From contig CANRFW010000003.1 in NCBI GenBank assembly GCA_947630035.1, positions 1 to 39,369 of the forward strand: DNA of 39,369 nucleotides, given 5' to 3'. A model generated the notes under the pieces. The model was not told the origin of the DNA, made no database searches, and saw nothing but the letters and a program-made list of their open reading frames with translations. Positions 23,323 through 31,145 of the stretch are shown here, piece after piece. Position numbers and translations under genes: made by a program. Positions within the stretch are counted from its first letter, which is position 1; each line of letters begins with the position of its first letter. This stretch comes from an uncultured Clostridia bacterium. GTDB lineage: Bacteria > Bacillota > Clostridia > Christensenellales > Borkfalkiaceae.

Positions 23323-24606
23323 TTATCCGTTCTTCGCGATGCGCCGCACCGTCGCAAGACACCTCTTCATCCTCTCCTCGCCGAACAGCTCGTTGAGCTT
23401 TTCGCAGAGGGCTTCGAGTTCCGCCGTGCGGTAGGTCGTGTTCTGCGTCTCGAGCTTGCGGAGGATCTTCTTCGCAAGGATATCGTCGAGCGCGTCCAGC
23501 TCCTCCCCGCCGCATGCGACGTAGACGGGAAGATAGCTCGTGATCTGCTTCATGATACGGTTGCCGAACGAAATGCGGTAGTGGGCGGCAAGATAGCCGT
23601 CGAACTCCTTGAGGAGGGCTATTGTCTCCTCCGAGACGCCGATGAGCCGCACCGCGTCCGCCGCGAGGGAGGAAAAGGTCTCCGCCTCCACGGGTACGGC
23701 GCGGAAGACGGGGGCGATGAACGGCTCGCACTTCACGTCGATATTGAGGATCATCGCACGGTCGTACACCTTATCCGAGATGGCGAACGTCGAGTCGTCG
23801 TTATTCGCCGTCCCCAAAAACCACATGTTGTCGGGAAGATGCACCCGCCCGTTTTTGAGTTCGGCGGGGTCGTCCTCCCACTTATCGGAGACGACTTCGA
23901 GGTAGCGCGCCTCCGAATTGGGAAGCTCGAGGAGGGACAAAAACTCCGCGAAGTAGTATTCGACGCGGGCGATGTTCATCTCGTCGAGAATGGTAATGTA
24001 CATATCTTTCCGCCCGTTCGCCTCGTAAATTTTTTCGAGGAGAAGGGTCTCGTTGAACCGCTTGGTGAACTCGTTGTAGTAGCCGAGAAGGTCGCTCCTC
24101 TCCTTCCACATGGGTTGGACGGGAATGACGGTGGAGGGGTTTTTCACGAATTCGCCGAACGCATAGGCGAGGGAGGTTTTGCCCGTACCCGACATACCCT
24201 GCAAAATGAGGATATGGGAGACGGAAAGCCCCGCTATGAACTCGCGGATGGTATCGATGGTGTAGTAGAGGTGCAGCTTGCCCGCGGCGAAGTTGCGGAA
24301 CTCGTCGCAGAATTCGCGCAAACTCCCCACGGGGGCGAACTCCGTCTGCGGGCGGGTGGCGCGCTCGGCGTCGATGCGGTTCAGCATGTCGAAACGCGAA
24401 CCCCCCTTTGCCTCCCGCTCCGCCTTCTCCGCCCTGTCGGCGCTGTTGCCGAGGCGGCGCGCGTACACCGAGAACTTATGCTCGTTCACCATCACCGAGA
24501 TGACGATGGCGAGCATCAAGAGGACGACGACCGCGATATAGACGACTACGAAGATGGGTTTTGTGAGGACGCTCCAGATATCCTCCAATGCTATGAGAAG
24601 GTTCAT
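23323..24606 (-). CDS. Membrane-anchored McrB-like AAA+ ATPase (first copy)
   Basis: The product is 427 residues; its ATG overlaps the stop of the GH3/AAA fusion gene (ATGA). One membrane helix (17-39) is followed by a charged stretch and a cytoplasmic AAA+ domain. Walker A is GMSGTGKT (137-144, Lys143), Walker B is TILDEMN (Asp208-Glu209), and sensor 1 is FLGTANND (Asn268-Asn269). Long blocks such as QPMWKERSDLLGYYNEFTK, ARVEYYFAEFLSLLE and YLEVVSDKWEDDP are shared with the 20055-21509 ATPase, so the two are paralogues, differing mainly in the number of membrane helices and the C-terminal helical part. It should be an active ATPase facing the cytoplasm. Its substrate is unknown. Confidence 0.92.
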   Translation of the reverse strand: MNLLIALEDIWSVLTKPIFVVVYIAVVVLLMLAIVISVMVNEHKFSVYARRLGNSADRAEKAEREAKGGSRFDMLNRIDAERATRPQTEFAPVGSLREFCDEFRNFAAGKLHLYYTIDTIREFIAGLSVSHILILQGMSGTGKTSLAYAFGEFVKNPSTVIPVQPMWKERSDLLGYYNEFTKRFNETLLLEKIYEANGRKDMYITILDEMNIARVEYYFAEFLSLLELPNSEARYLEVVSDKWEDDPAELKNGRVHLPDNMWFLGTANNDDSTFAISDKVYDRAMILNIDVKCEPFIAPVFRAVPVEAETFSSLAADAVRLIGVSEETIALLKEFDGYLAAHYRISFGNRIMKQITSYLPVYVACGGEELDALDDILAKKILRKLETQNTTYRTAELEALCEKLNELFGEERMKRCLATVRRIAKNG

Positions 24607-27600
24607 TCGTCTTCACCGCCCTTTTTCTCTTTGAGTGCTTCCTCCGTGAGACGAATGCCGTCCGTGCCGAAGATGCCGAGGAGAGCATCGTCGAGGGTCC
24701 CCCCGCACTCCTCCTCGTTCCACGTTTCGGAGAGCCACGGGAAAAGCTCGCAGGCGATCGCCTCGTCGAGGGCCTCCGTCTCCCCCGCGCCGCATGCCGC
24801 GGCAACGGAGGCGTGCAGTTCGGTGCGCACCCACAGAAGATTTCCGATATGCCCCGTGCGGCAGCGCGCGTCGAGCGCGTCCACGTTCTTCCACGCCTGT
24901 TCGCCGAGGGGATACTCGTCCCGCACCGTCTGGCGGAGGGCGGAGAACCGCTCGAAGCCCACCGTCTGCAAAATCGTCTTTTTGGCGGCGACCTCCCCGT
25001 CTTTGCACTTGGGGGAAAGCACCGCCGCGACCTCCGCGATGCCCGCGGGGAGCCGCTCCACCCGATCCTTTTCGATCTCCACGACGAGGCGGAGATTGGG
25101 CGGGAGAATGACCTGCGTGCCGTCCGGCATGACGATCGCCGTCTTCTTGCGGGCAAACACCTCCGCGACGGGCGCGAGGGCCTGCATCACGCGGACGGGG
25201 TCGGCGTGGCGGATGAGGACGGTGTGCAAAAACGCGCTCTCCCTCTTCGCCGCGGCAAGCGCCGCGCTGAACTCCGTCTGCACATAGATGCGTTCGCTCT
25301 GTCTCCAATGGGTGAAGAGATCCTCGCCGCGAGCGTAGCTCTCGCCGTTGTCGATGAACGCCCCCCTGCCGAAATACTCGGCGACCATGGAGCAGAGCGC
25401 CGCGCCGTCCCCCGCGGGGACGAGAATGAGCTGTGCGGAGACGAGGGCGGCGAGCCATGCGCGGAGGGCGCTCTCCCCCACGACAAGCCCCCGCTCCTGC
25501 GCAAAGAGCCTGCAATCGCGGAGCATCGTCGCAAAATCGAGATGACGGTCGTAAAACTGCGGGACGTCGGGGAGGGGCAGAGGCTCCTCCTCTTCGGGCT
25601 TCTTACGCTTCTCCGTGCGGACGGAGACGGAGGCGAGGCGGAATGCCTCTTCAAACTCCGTTTCGGGGGTGACGAACGCCTCGGGCTCCCGCTCGAGATA
25701 GTACTTCGCCCAGCTGTTCACCCCGCCGTCGTACTTGCGCAGCGCCCTGTCTACGATCGCCGCGACGATCGCCGCAAGGGGGGCGCCGACGGCAAAGCAG
25801 GAGATGATGCGGAGGGCGAGCCTCTCGGCGTATCCCCCGTCCTTTGCGATGAGGATGAACCCGAGGACGAAGCAGACGAACATGAGGATGGGGCAGACGA
25901 CGAGCGCCGCCGCCTTCCACCGCACGAGCCGCTTCCGGTTGAAGGTAAAGAGAAGGGGAAGAATGCCGATCACCGCCACGGCAAGGATATAGAGGAGCCA
26001 TTCCACGACGGCGGGATCGTCGATATAGAAGAACAGGGTGTAGTCGAGGGTATACGAGAACACCAGCATGGTGACGAGGAAGAAGAAGAGATAGGCGAGG
26101 GCGGGCAGGGCGAAGAGGGCGGCCTTCCGCGCCGTCTTGAGCTTTTGGGGCACCTTGCCCGTGTAGGCATTGCCGAGCCTGTGTTCCCTGCGCACGTTCT
26201 TGGCGCTCGAGAAGTCCCCGCCCGGGAAGAACTCCGCGGGGGTCTCCTCCGTCTTCTCCCGCTCCACGCCCGCGAGGTTGCGCTTCGCCCAGAGTTTTAT
26301 ATCGAGGGCGGAGGAACAGACGTAGACGCGGTACACCCCCTTCTCCACATTGTCGGAGAGGGTGCGGGGGTCGAACGTCGCATAGCTCGAAAGGGGAAGG
26401 GGTACGGTGACCCGCTTGCTCTCCCCCGGCGCGAGATACACTTTGGCAAAGCCCGCGAGCCGCTTTTTGGGGGAGACGTGGGAGACGGAGGGGGCGCCGA
26501 TATAAACCTGCGCAACCTCGCACCCCGCACGCTTGCCCGTGTTTTTCACGGTGAAAGAGACCTTGTTCGCATCGAGGGAGATCCCCGAGTAGGAGAAGGT
26601 CGTGTAGCTTAATCCGTAGCCGAAGGGATAGCGCACGCTCTCCCCCGCCGTGTCGTAGCGGAGGTAGCCGAGGAATCCCCCCACCCGCATGCGGCCCGCG
26701 TCTTTATTCGCTTTCCACACGCGGAAGTAGCCGTCCGCCCCGTCGAACGCCGTGCGGGTGAGCCTGCCCGCGGCATCCGTCTCCCCCATGAGGACGCGGG
26801 CGAGCGCCTCCGCCGCATAGGGCCCGTCTGCGGGGACGGCGAGGGTCGCATCGAGGTCGCTGTCGAAACTCATGTCCGCGGGGAGATCCCCCGCGACGAG
26901 GGCAACCACTTTCCTGCCCGTATTTTTGAGGGCATCGAGGAGGGCGAGACGGTTGGCGGGCATCGCAAGGCTCTTGCCCGTCTCCCCGAGGGTGAGGAAT
27001 ACGAGGACGACTTCCGCCTCCCCTGCCGCGCGCACCGCTTCGGGGAGGTAGGTATCGCTCCTGTCGGTTGCGGGTTCGTACCCGCGCGCCCGCCCCGCGA
27101 CCGTGAACCTCGCGCCGAACGGGGTGAGATCGGAATAGGCGTCCCCCACGATCGCGATGCGCGTGCCCGTCGCAAGCGGGAGAACGCCGCGGTTTTTGAG
27201 GAGGACGATGCACTCTTCGGCGACCCTTTGGCGGGCCTCCTCCCCCATGTCCCCCGCGGGCGTATGCTCCGCAAGGCGGAGGGCGAAGTCGGCGATCTCA
27301 TCCGCCGCCTCGTCGAGCTTGCTCTCTTCGAGCGCTCCCCCCTCGCGGACGGCGTCCTCGAGGTCACGTTCGTTGATGCTCCCCTCGTCGAGGTACCCTT
27401 TGAGCTGGCGGTACCGCATGACGGCGCGCTCCAAGGGGAGGGTTGCCCCGCCGAGGGCGACCTTTCCGCGGAGAAGGGTGAGGGAATCCGCCGTGGGCGC
27501 GACTTCCTCCGCCACCGTAAAGACGTTTCCGAAATAGCCGCTTACGGAGTCCGAGAAGAGGGCGCGGTTGGTGTTGGCATACCCCGCCTTTCCCCGCTCG

Positions 27601-28118
27601 GGGGTGAGGAAGATCGCCTCGCACGGCTCCTCCTTTACGGCGCGCAGGAAGGGGGCGGAGACGCGTTCATGCACCGTGCCGGGGTTCTCCCGCCTGTCGA
27701 GATAGGAGAGGTCCTCCCCGTCGAGGGAGAGGCGGGAAAGCCCGATCGCCCCGCCCGCCGCATGGGTCGCGCCGACGATCGCCGCCCCCATCTCGCCGCT
27801 GAAAAACGCGTCTTCCGAGAGGGCCTCTTTGTAGGGATCGATCGCAGCTTTGAGGTCGGGAGAGACGAAGAGACGCGCCCCCGCGCCGCCTGCCTCGGAG
27901 ACGAGTTCCTCCGTCATCTTGCCGACGAGTTCAAGGTTCCATGTCCGCGCGGCGCAAGGATAGGAGACCCCCCTCTTCTTCCCAAGCTCGGAAAGAGAGG
28001 CCTTGCCCGCGGCGGGCAGCCCCGCCTGCGTGAGCGCCTCGTCTTCGAGGGGAGAGGAGACGAGAGCCGTCTTCTGAAGGGGTTCCAATGCCCCGATGAT
28101 ATCGCTATGCTTCAACAT
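24603..28118 (-). CDS. GH3-like / 4-TM / degenerate McrB-like AAA fusion protein
   Basis: The product is 1171 residues. Residues 45-260 follow the GH3 barrel domain (YPCAARTWNLELVGKMTEEL, EALSEDAFFSGEMG), 295-460 the GH3 C-domain (ECIVLLKNRGVLPLATGTRI, MGETDAAGRLTRTAF) and 490-610 the GH3 fibronectin-like domain (YPFGYGLSYTTFSYSGISL). The usual SDW nucleophile region reads FTVAEEV, so hydrolysis is doubtful. Four membrane helices follow (665-690, 704-725, 734-758, 767-789). Residues 855-1171 align with the two ATPases of this operon (RLFAQERGLVVGESALRAWL; GHIGNLLWVRTELHAS; GETEALDEAI) but have lost Walker A (VPAGDGAALCS, no Lys) and Walker B (VLIRHAD). With no signal peptide and four helices, both ends are probably cytoplasmic. 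The start overlaps the previous gene by 14 bases. Confidence 0.85.
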   Translation of the reverse strand: MLKHSDIIGALEPLQKTALVSSPLEDEALTQAGLPAAGKASLSELGKKRGVSYPCAARTWNLELVGKMTEELVSEAGGAGARLFVSPDLKAAIDPYKEALSEDAFFSGEMGAAIVGATHAAGGAIGLSRLSLDGEDLSYLDRRENPGTVHERVSAPFLRAVKEEPCEAIFLTPERGKAGYANTNRALFSDSVSGYFGNVFTVAEEVAPTADSLTLLRGKVALGGATLPLERAVMRYRQLKGYLDEGSINERDLEDAVREGGALEESKLDEAADEIADFALRLAEHTPAGDMGEEARQRVAEECIVLLKNRGVLPLATGTRIAIVGDAYSDLTPFGARFTVAGRARGYEPATDRSDTYLPEAVRAAGEAEVVLVFLTLGETGKSLAMPANRLALLDALKNTGRKVVALVAGDLPADMSFDSDLDATLAVPADGPYAAEALARVLMGETDAAGRLTRTAFDGADGYFRVWKANKDAGRMRVGGFLGYLRYDTAGESVRYPFGYGLSYTTFSYSGISLDANKVSFTVKNTGKRAGCEVAQVYIGAPSVSHVSPKKRLAGFAKVYLAPGESKRVTVPLPLSSYATFDPRTLSDNVEKGVYRVYVCSSALDIKLWAKRNLAGVEREKTEETPAEFFPGGDFSSAKNVRREHRLGNAYTGKVPQKLKTARKAALFALPALAYLFFFLVTMLVFSYTLDYTLFFYIDDPAVVEWLLYILAVAVIGILPLLFTFNRKRLVRWKAAALVVCPILMFVCFVLGFILIAKDGGYAERLALRIISCFAVGAPLAAIVAAIVDRALRKYDGGVNSWAKYYLEREPEAFVTPETEFEEAFRLASVSVRTEKRKKPEEEEPLPLPDVPQFYDRHLDFATMLRDCRLFAQERGLVVGESALRAWLAALVSAQLILVPAGDGAALCSMVAEYFGRGAFIDNGESYARGEDLFTHWRQSERIYVQTEFSAALAAAKRESAFLHTVLIRHADPVRVMQALAPVAEVFARKKTAIVMPDGTQVILPPNLRLVVEIEKDRVERLPAGIAEVAAVLSPKCKDGEVAAKKTILQTVGFERFSALRQTVRDEYPLGEQAWKNVDALDARCRTGHIGNLLWVRTELHASVAAACGAGETEALDEAIACELFPWLSETWNEEECGGTLDDALLGIFGTDGIRLTEEALKEKKGGEDE

Positions 28119-28680
28119 AAGTCGCTACGCTCCCTTCCGCCGCGGCCTCGCGCGGCTGCGCCTGTTTGAAAAATCCGAACCGCCATGCAAGCCCCATCGC
28201 AAGGAGGGCGAACCCGAGCAAAAGCCCGAAGGCGGCGAGAATATACTTATCCGATTTTTTGGAGACGGAGTGGGTGGACTTGTGGCGGAATCCCACCTCC
28301 TTCCCCCTCTCGCGTGCGCCGTAACGGAGGGTGACGCTCTCATCCTCGAACACATACTCATAACTGCCCGAAAGAACGGACTCCATCCGCGCCTCGACCG
28401 CTACGCAGTTGCGGTTTACCGTGACGTCCGCCACGGCGAACTCCCCGCCCCGTTCGGCGGCAAGCCCGTTCCGCTCCAAGGGACGGACGGCAAGCTCGTT
28501 GCCCTTCTCGTCCTTTTCCACGAGATAGAACCGCACCCCCGAGATCTCGATCTCGCTGGCGTTGAAAAAGTGGAGGGCGACCCGCTTCTTCGCGTTCCCG
28601 AAGATGACGTAACGGGACAAAAAGACGGGAAATCCCCCGGGATAGGGCAGTTTTGCCGCAATGGGATTGAATTCAGGCAT
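28105..28680 (-). CDS. Unknown protein with one C-terminal membrane helix
   Basis: The product is 191 residues and I do not recognise a family. Residues 1-130 look like a beta-rich cytoplasmic domain (FPVFLSRYVIFGN, RVALHFFNASEIEISGVRFY, VADVTVNRNCVAVEARME). Residues 146-168 form a single hydrophobic helix (YILAAFGLLLGFALLAMGLAW) followed by a short tail. There is no N-terminal signal, which suggests a tail-anchored protein with its domain in the cytoplasm, near the AAA+ proteins encoded downstream. The start overlaps the previous gene by 8 bases and the end overlaps the GH3/AAA fusion gene by 14 bases, so it is translated as part of the operon. Confidence 0.8.
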   Translation of the reverse strand: MPEFNPIAAKLPYPGGFPVFLSRYVIFGNAKKRVALHFFNASEIEISGVRFYLVEKDEKGNELAVRPLERNGLAAERGGEFAVADVTVNRNCVAVEARMESVLSGSYEYVFEDESVTLRYGARERGKEVGFRHKSTHSVSKKSDKYILAAFGLLLGFALLAMGLAWRFGFFKQAQPREAAAEGSVATYVEA

Positions 28681-29374
28681 CGTGAGGGTCCCCCTTTCTG
28701 CGCATCAAAAAGAACCGCGCAAGCGAAAAGGCGCAGGTGACGGCGATCACCGCGAGCGCGGTCGAACCGAGGAGAGCCGCCCACATCCACAGGGGCGGCG
28801 AATAGGTGAAGGTGAACCCGTCCATACAGCGGAACACGAACATGGAGACGAGCCACACGAGGAGGTCCACCGTGACGGCGAGGGAGAAGCAGAGCGCGGC
28901 AAGCCACGCGCAGTACCGCCCGTTGAGCTTTTTCCGCTCGACGGGGAAGGGGGTATCGTCCACATAGCAGAGGCGCAGGGTGATAAAGTCCGCCTTCTTC
29001 GGGAGCCGCGTGACGCGGGTCAGCCGCCCGCCGTTGAACTTCTCCTTCACGCGAAGCACCTCGATGAGTTCGTTGCCCGCGCCGTACACGACGAGTTCAT
29101 ACACCGCGCAGGCGATCTTTCTCGCCCACTCTCCCTGAAAATAGGCGCCGTTTGCGTCACGGCCGATGCGATACCATGTGATATAGCGGCGGACGGCGGC
29201 GGTGGGCTCGTAGTAGAGGGCCGCGCCGAGACTGTCCGCCCCGCGGCCGATCGCCCTGTCGCGGATGGGCAGGGTCGCCGCGTGCGTCCTCATCATGATC
29301 CGCGGGAGGAAGAAGCACGCGAACAAGATCACGATGCCGATCCCCAGCAAAAACCATATAATCCAAAATACCAT
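28673..29374 (-). CDS. Unknown 3-TM membrane protein, first gene of the AAA operon
   Basis: The product is 233 residues with no recognised family. Membrane helices lie at about 3-24, 155-181 and 194-222. The segment between the first two (about 25-150) contains Tyr-rich and basic stretches (RRYITWYRIGRDANGAYFQG, KKADFITLRLCYVDD) and could fold as a small soluble domain. The ATG at 29374 lies only 7 bases after a TATAAT box, so the message is probably leaderless; the next in-frame Met (residues 27-28) would remove the first helix. It heads the eight-gene operon that continues to 13220. Confidence 0.78.
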   Translation of the reverse strand: MVFWIIWFLLGIGIVILFACFFLPRIMMRTHAATLPIRDRAIGRGADSLGAALYYEPTAAVRRYITWYRIGRDANGAYFQGEWARKIACAVYELVVYGAGNELIEVLRVKEKFNGGRLTRVTRLPKKADFITLRLCYVDDTPFPVERKKLNGRYCAWLAALCFSLAVTVDLLVWLVSMFVFRCMDGFTFTYSPPLWMWAALLGSTALAVIAVTCAFSLARFFLMRRKGDPHDA

Positions 29375-29381
29375 AGTCTGT

Positions 29382-29411
29382 ATTATATCATCCCACGCCC
29401 GCGCGTGTCAA
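29382..29411 (-). promoter_or_regulatory. Consensus promoter of the AAA operon, leaderless spacing
   Basis: Reading the minus strand, TTGACA (29406-29411), an 18-base spacer and TATAAT (29382-29387) precede the ATG at 29374. Only 7 bases separate the -10 from the ATG, placing the expected transcription start at or next to the A of the start codon. No ribosome-binding sequence fits in that space. Confidence 0.85.
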
Positions 29412-29527
29412 CCGTTTCGCGCCGCGCGCCCGCATTTTACACGAAAAGGCGCAAAAGATTTTTACGGAAACCTCCCCTCTTTTTTCCTTTTTTACCGCCA
29501 TACCCCGTACATGCCCCCCCGATATGC

Positions 29528-29558
29528 GCCGCGCCGCCCCAAAACGGGGCGGCGCGGC
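29528..29558. terminator. Strong GC hairpin between two minus-strand operons
   Basis: A perfect 13-bp stem (GCCGCGCCGCCCC with GGGGCGGCGCGGC, 5-base loop) lies just after the CPBP protease gene and upstream of the AAA operon promoter. It has no clear T-run on the minus strand, so it may be an inefficient terminator or a structural barrier. Confidence 0.55.
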
Positions 29559-29583
29559 AATGATCGATGAAAATAGAAAAGGG

Positions 29584-30330
29584 CTATTTTTTACGGGAGA
29601 TATTGACGGCTGCGGCGATCGCATGGGCGGCGCAGAGGGCGCCGCAGACCGCCGTAACGATCCAGAAAGAAAGCTCCCACGGGGAGCCGCTCCCTATGGA
29701 GGAGACGAGGTTGCCCCCGACGTCGAACAGGGTATGGACGGCGACGCACAGCCACACGTTCTCCGTTCTGTCGAGAAGGACGGCGAGCATGCAGCCGAGC
29801 AAAAAGGTGTACCCCACCTGCAAAAACGTGGCGCCGACCCCCGCCCCCTCGAGGAGGTTGAAGAGGTGCCAGAGGCCGAAAACGGCGGAGGATAAAAGGA
29901 CGCTCCCGATATATCCCCCCCTGCGGGCGGCGAGCTTTTTGCGCAAAAACGCATGCACGATGCCGCGGAAGAACAGCTCCTCCATGAGCCCGATGGCGAG
30001 ACATTCGAAGAGGAAGAGGGGGAGAAGATCGGGCCTGTCCACCGCCGCCCCGCCGCCTATCAGCGCGCCGAAGGGGAAATTCGCTATGGCGACGAGAAAA
30101 CAGGGAATGCACCAGAGAAGTTTTTTGCCGAAGCGGGTGAAATCGCTCTTCAAGTCCCCCGCCCCCGCGAGCAGGACGATGAGGAGGATGGAGAGCATCC
30201 CGCGGGAGAGCAGTCCCTTGGAGAGGGCGTCTACCCGCGCATCCGCCGAAAAGGGCACGAAGAGGGTGACGGCGATCGCCGCGACCGCCGCCGCAAAGAG
30301 GAGATAGGTTGCGATCTTAATCTTTTTCAA
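29584..30330 (-). CDS. CPBP-family intramembrane metalloprotease
   Basis: The product is about 248 residues with roughly eight hydrophobic segments. The CPBP (CAAX protease/bacteriocin-processing, ABI) signature is complete: GLMEELFFRGIVHAF with the EExxxR motif, FGLWHLFNLLEG with the second His, and VAVHTLFDVGGN with the third His and Asp. The longest frame starts at a GTG (30339) directly abutting the AAGG of the ribosome site; I prefer the TTG at 30330, which has AAGGTG about 6 bases upstream and overlaps the lgt stop by 14 bases. Family members cleave prenylated or other membrane proteins, or give self-immunity to bacteriocins. The partner here is unknown. It is the third gene of a three-gene operon. 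Confidence 0.87.
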   Translation of the reverse strand: MKKIKIATYLLFAAAVAAIAVTLFVPFSADARVDALSKGLLSRGMLSILLIVLLAGAGDLKSDFTRFGKKLLWCIPCFLVAIANFPFGALIGGGAAVDRPDLLPLFLFECLAIGLMEELFFRGIVHAFLRKKLAARRGGYIGSVLLSSAVFGLWHLFNLLEGAGVGATFLQVGYTFLLGCMLAVLLDRTENVWLCVAVHTLFDVGGNLVSSIGSGSPWELSFWIVTAVCGALCAAHAIAAAVNISRKK

Positions 30331-31126
30331 CCGTTTCACCTTGTATCGTTTCGCCGAGCCGTTTGCAGTATTTGTCGAACCAGAAGAGGCGGAAGAGGAG
30401 AAGCCCTATCCCCAAAAGGATCATGAGGAGGGAGACCGTCTGCGAAGGGGAGAGGAAGGGAAGAATGGAGGCGCCGCGGTCGTCGGCGCGGAAGAACTCG
30501 ACGACAAACCGCCACACCCCGTAGGCAAAGAGGTAGTAAATGTGGACATAGGGACTCTTGCGCCCGATGAGGAAGTAAACAAGTATCCCGAAGAGGGCGA
30601 AGAGAAAGAGGGATTCGAAGAGCTGCAGGGGCACCCTTTTTTCCCACTGCCCGCCGACATACATGGAGATGCCGATCCAGCTCTCCGTCCTTCCGCCGTA
30701 GCAGCACCCCGCGAAGAGGCACCCGATCCGCCCGATGGCATGCGCCGCCACGATGCACGGAAAGGCACAGCAGACGACGGTGTTGAGATGATAGATATGC
30801 TCCTTCTTTTTGAAGAGGAAGTGCCCGATCCCGAAGTAGAGGGCGAGGAAGAACGCCGCCGCCCCGATGAGCCCCCCCGCGAAGGTGGCGCCCTGCCAAT
30901 CCCATACCCCCGTCTCCCGCCAGCTGTACACCGCCTGAAAGAGAACGGCGGAAAAATAGCCGAAGAGAATGGAGCCCAGCCCGACGAGCAGGGAGAAATT
31001 GAAGACTTTTACGGGGAGCTTGCGCCTGTCGCAGAACACGCGGAAGAGAACGAGCGCCGCGACGATGCCCAAAAGGAGCATCCATGTATAGAGGTCCAGC
31101 CCTATGAATGTGACGTCGGGGAACAT
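30317..31126 (-). CDS. lgt: Prolipoprotein diacylglyceryl transferase (Lgt family)
   Basis: The product is 269 residues from ATG 31126, chosen because AAGGAGG lies 4 bases upstream; the open frame upstream of it is spurious. Seven membrane helices are likely. The Lgt core is visible as AAHAIGRIGCLFAGCCYGGR, the GCCxG variant of the signature common in Firmicutes, and YGVWRFVVEFFRADDRG matches the conserved C-terminal Lgt region (R-x2-E-F-x-R). Lgt transfers a diacylglyceryl group from phosphatidylglycerol to the lipobox Cys of prolipoproteins, the step needed by the three lipoproteins of the sugar locus. The variant signature means a specialised paralogue cannot be ruled out. Confidence 0.88.
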   Translation of the reverse strand: MFPDVTFIGLDLYTWMLLLGIVAALVLFRVFCDRRKLPVKVFNFSLLVGLGSILFGYFSAVLFQAVYSWRETGVWDWQGATFAGGLIGAAAFFLALYFGIGHFLFKKKEHIYHLNTVVCCAFPCIVAAHAIGRIGCLFAGCCYGGRTESWIGISMYVGGQWEKRVPLQLFESLFLFALFGILVYFLIGRKSPYVHIYYLFAYGVWRFVVEFFRADDRGASILPFLSPSQTVSLLMILLGIGLLLFRLFWFDKYCKRLGETIQGETVEKD

Positions 31127-31145
31127 CTTCCCTCCTTGGGCGGGG

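Noticed and set aside
20055-24606. Classical McrBC restriction system
   Set aside because: The ATPases are membrane-anchored, no McrC nuclease motif or DNA-recognition domain is visible, and the operon encodes surface proteins.
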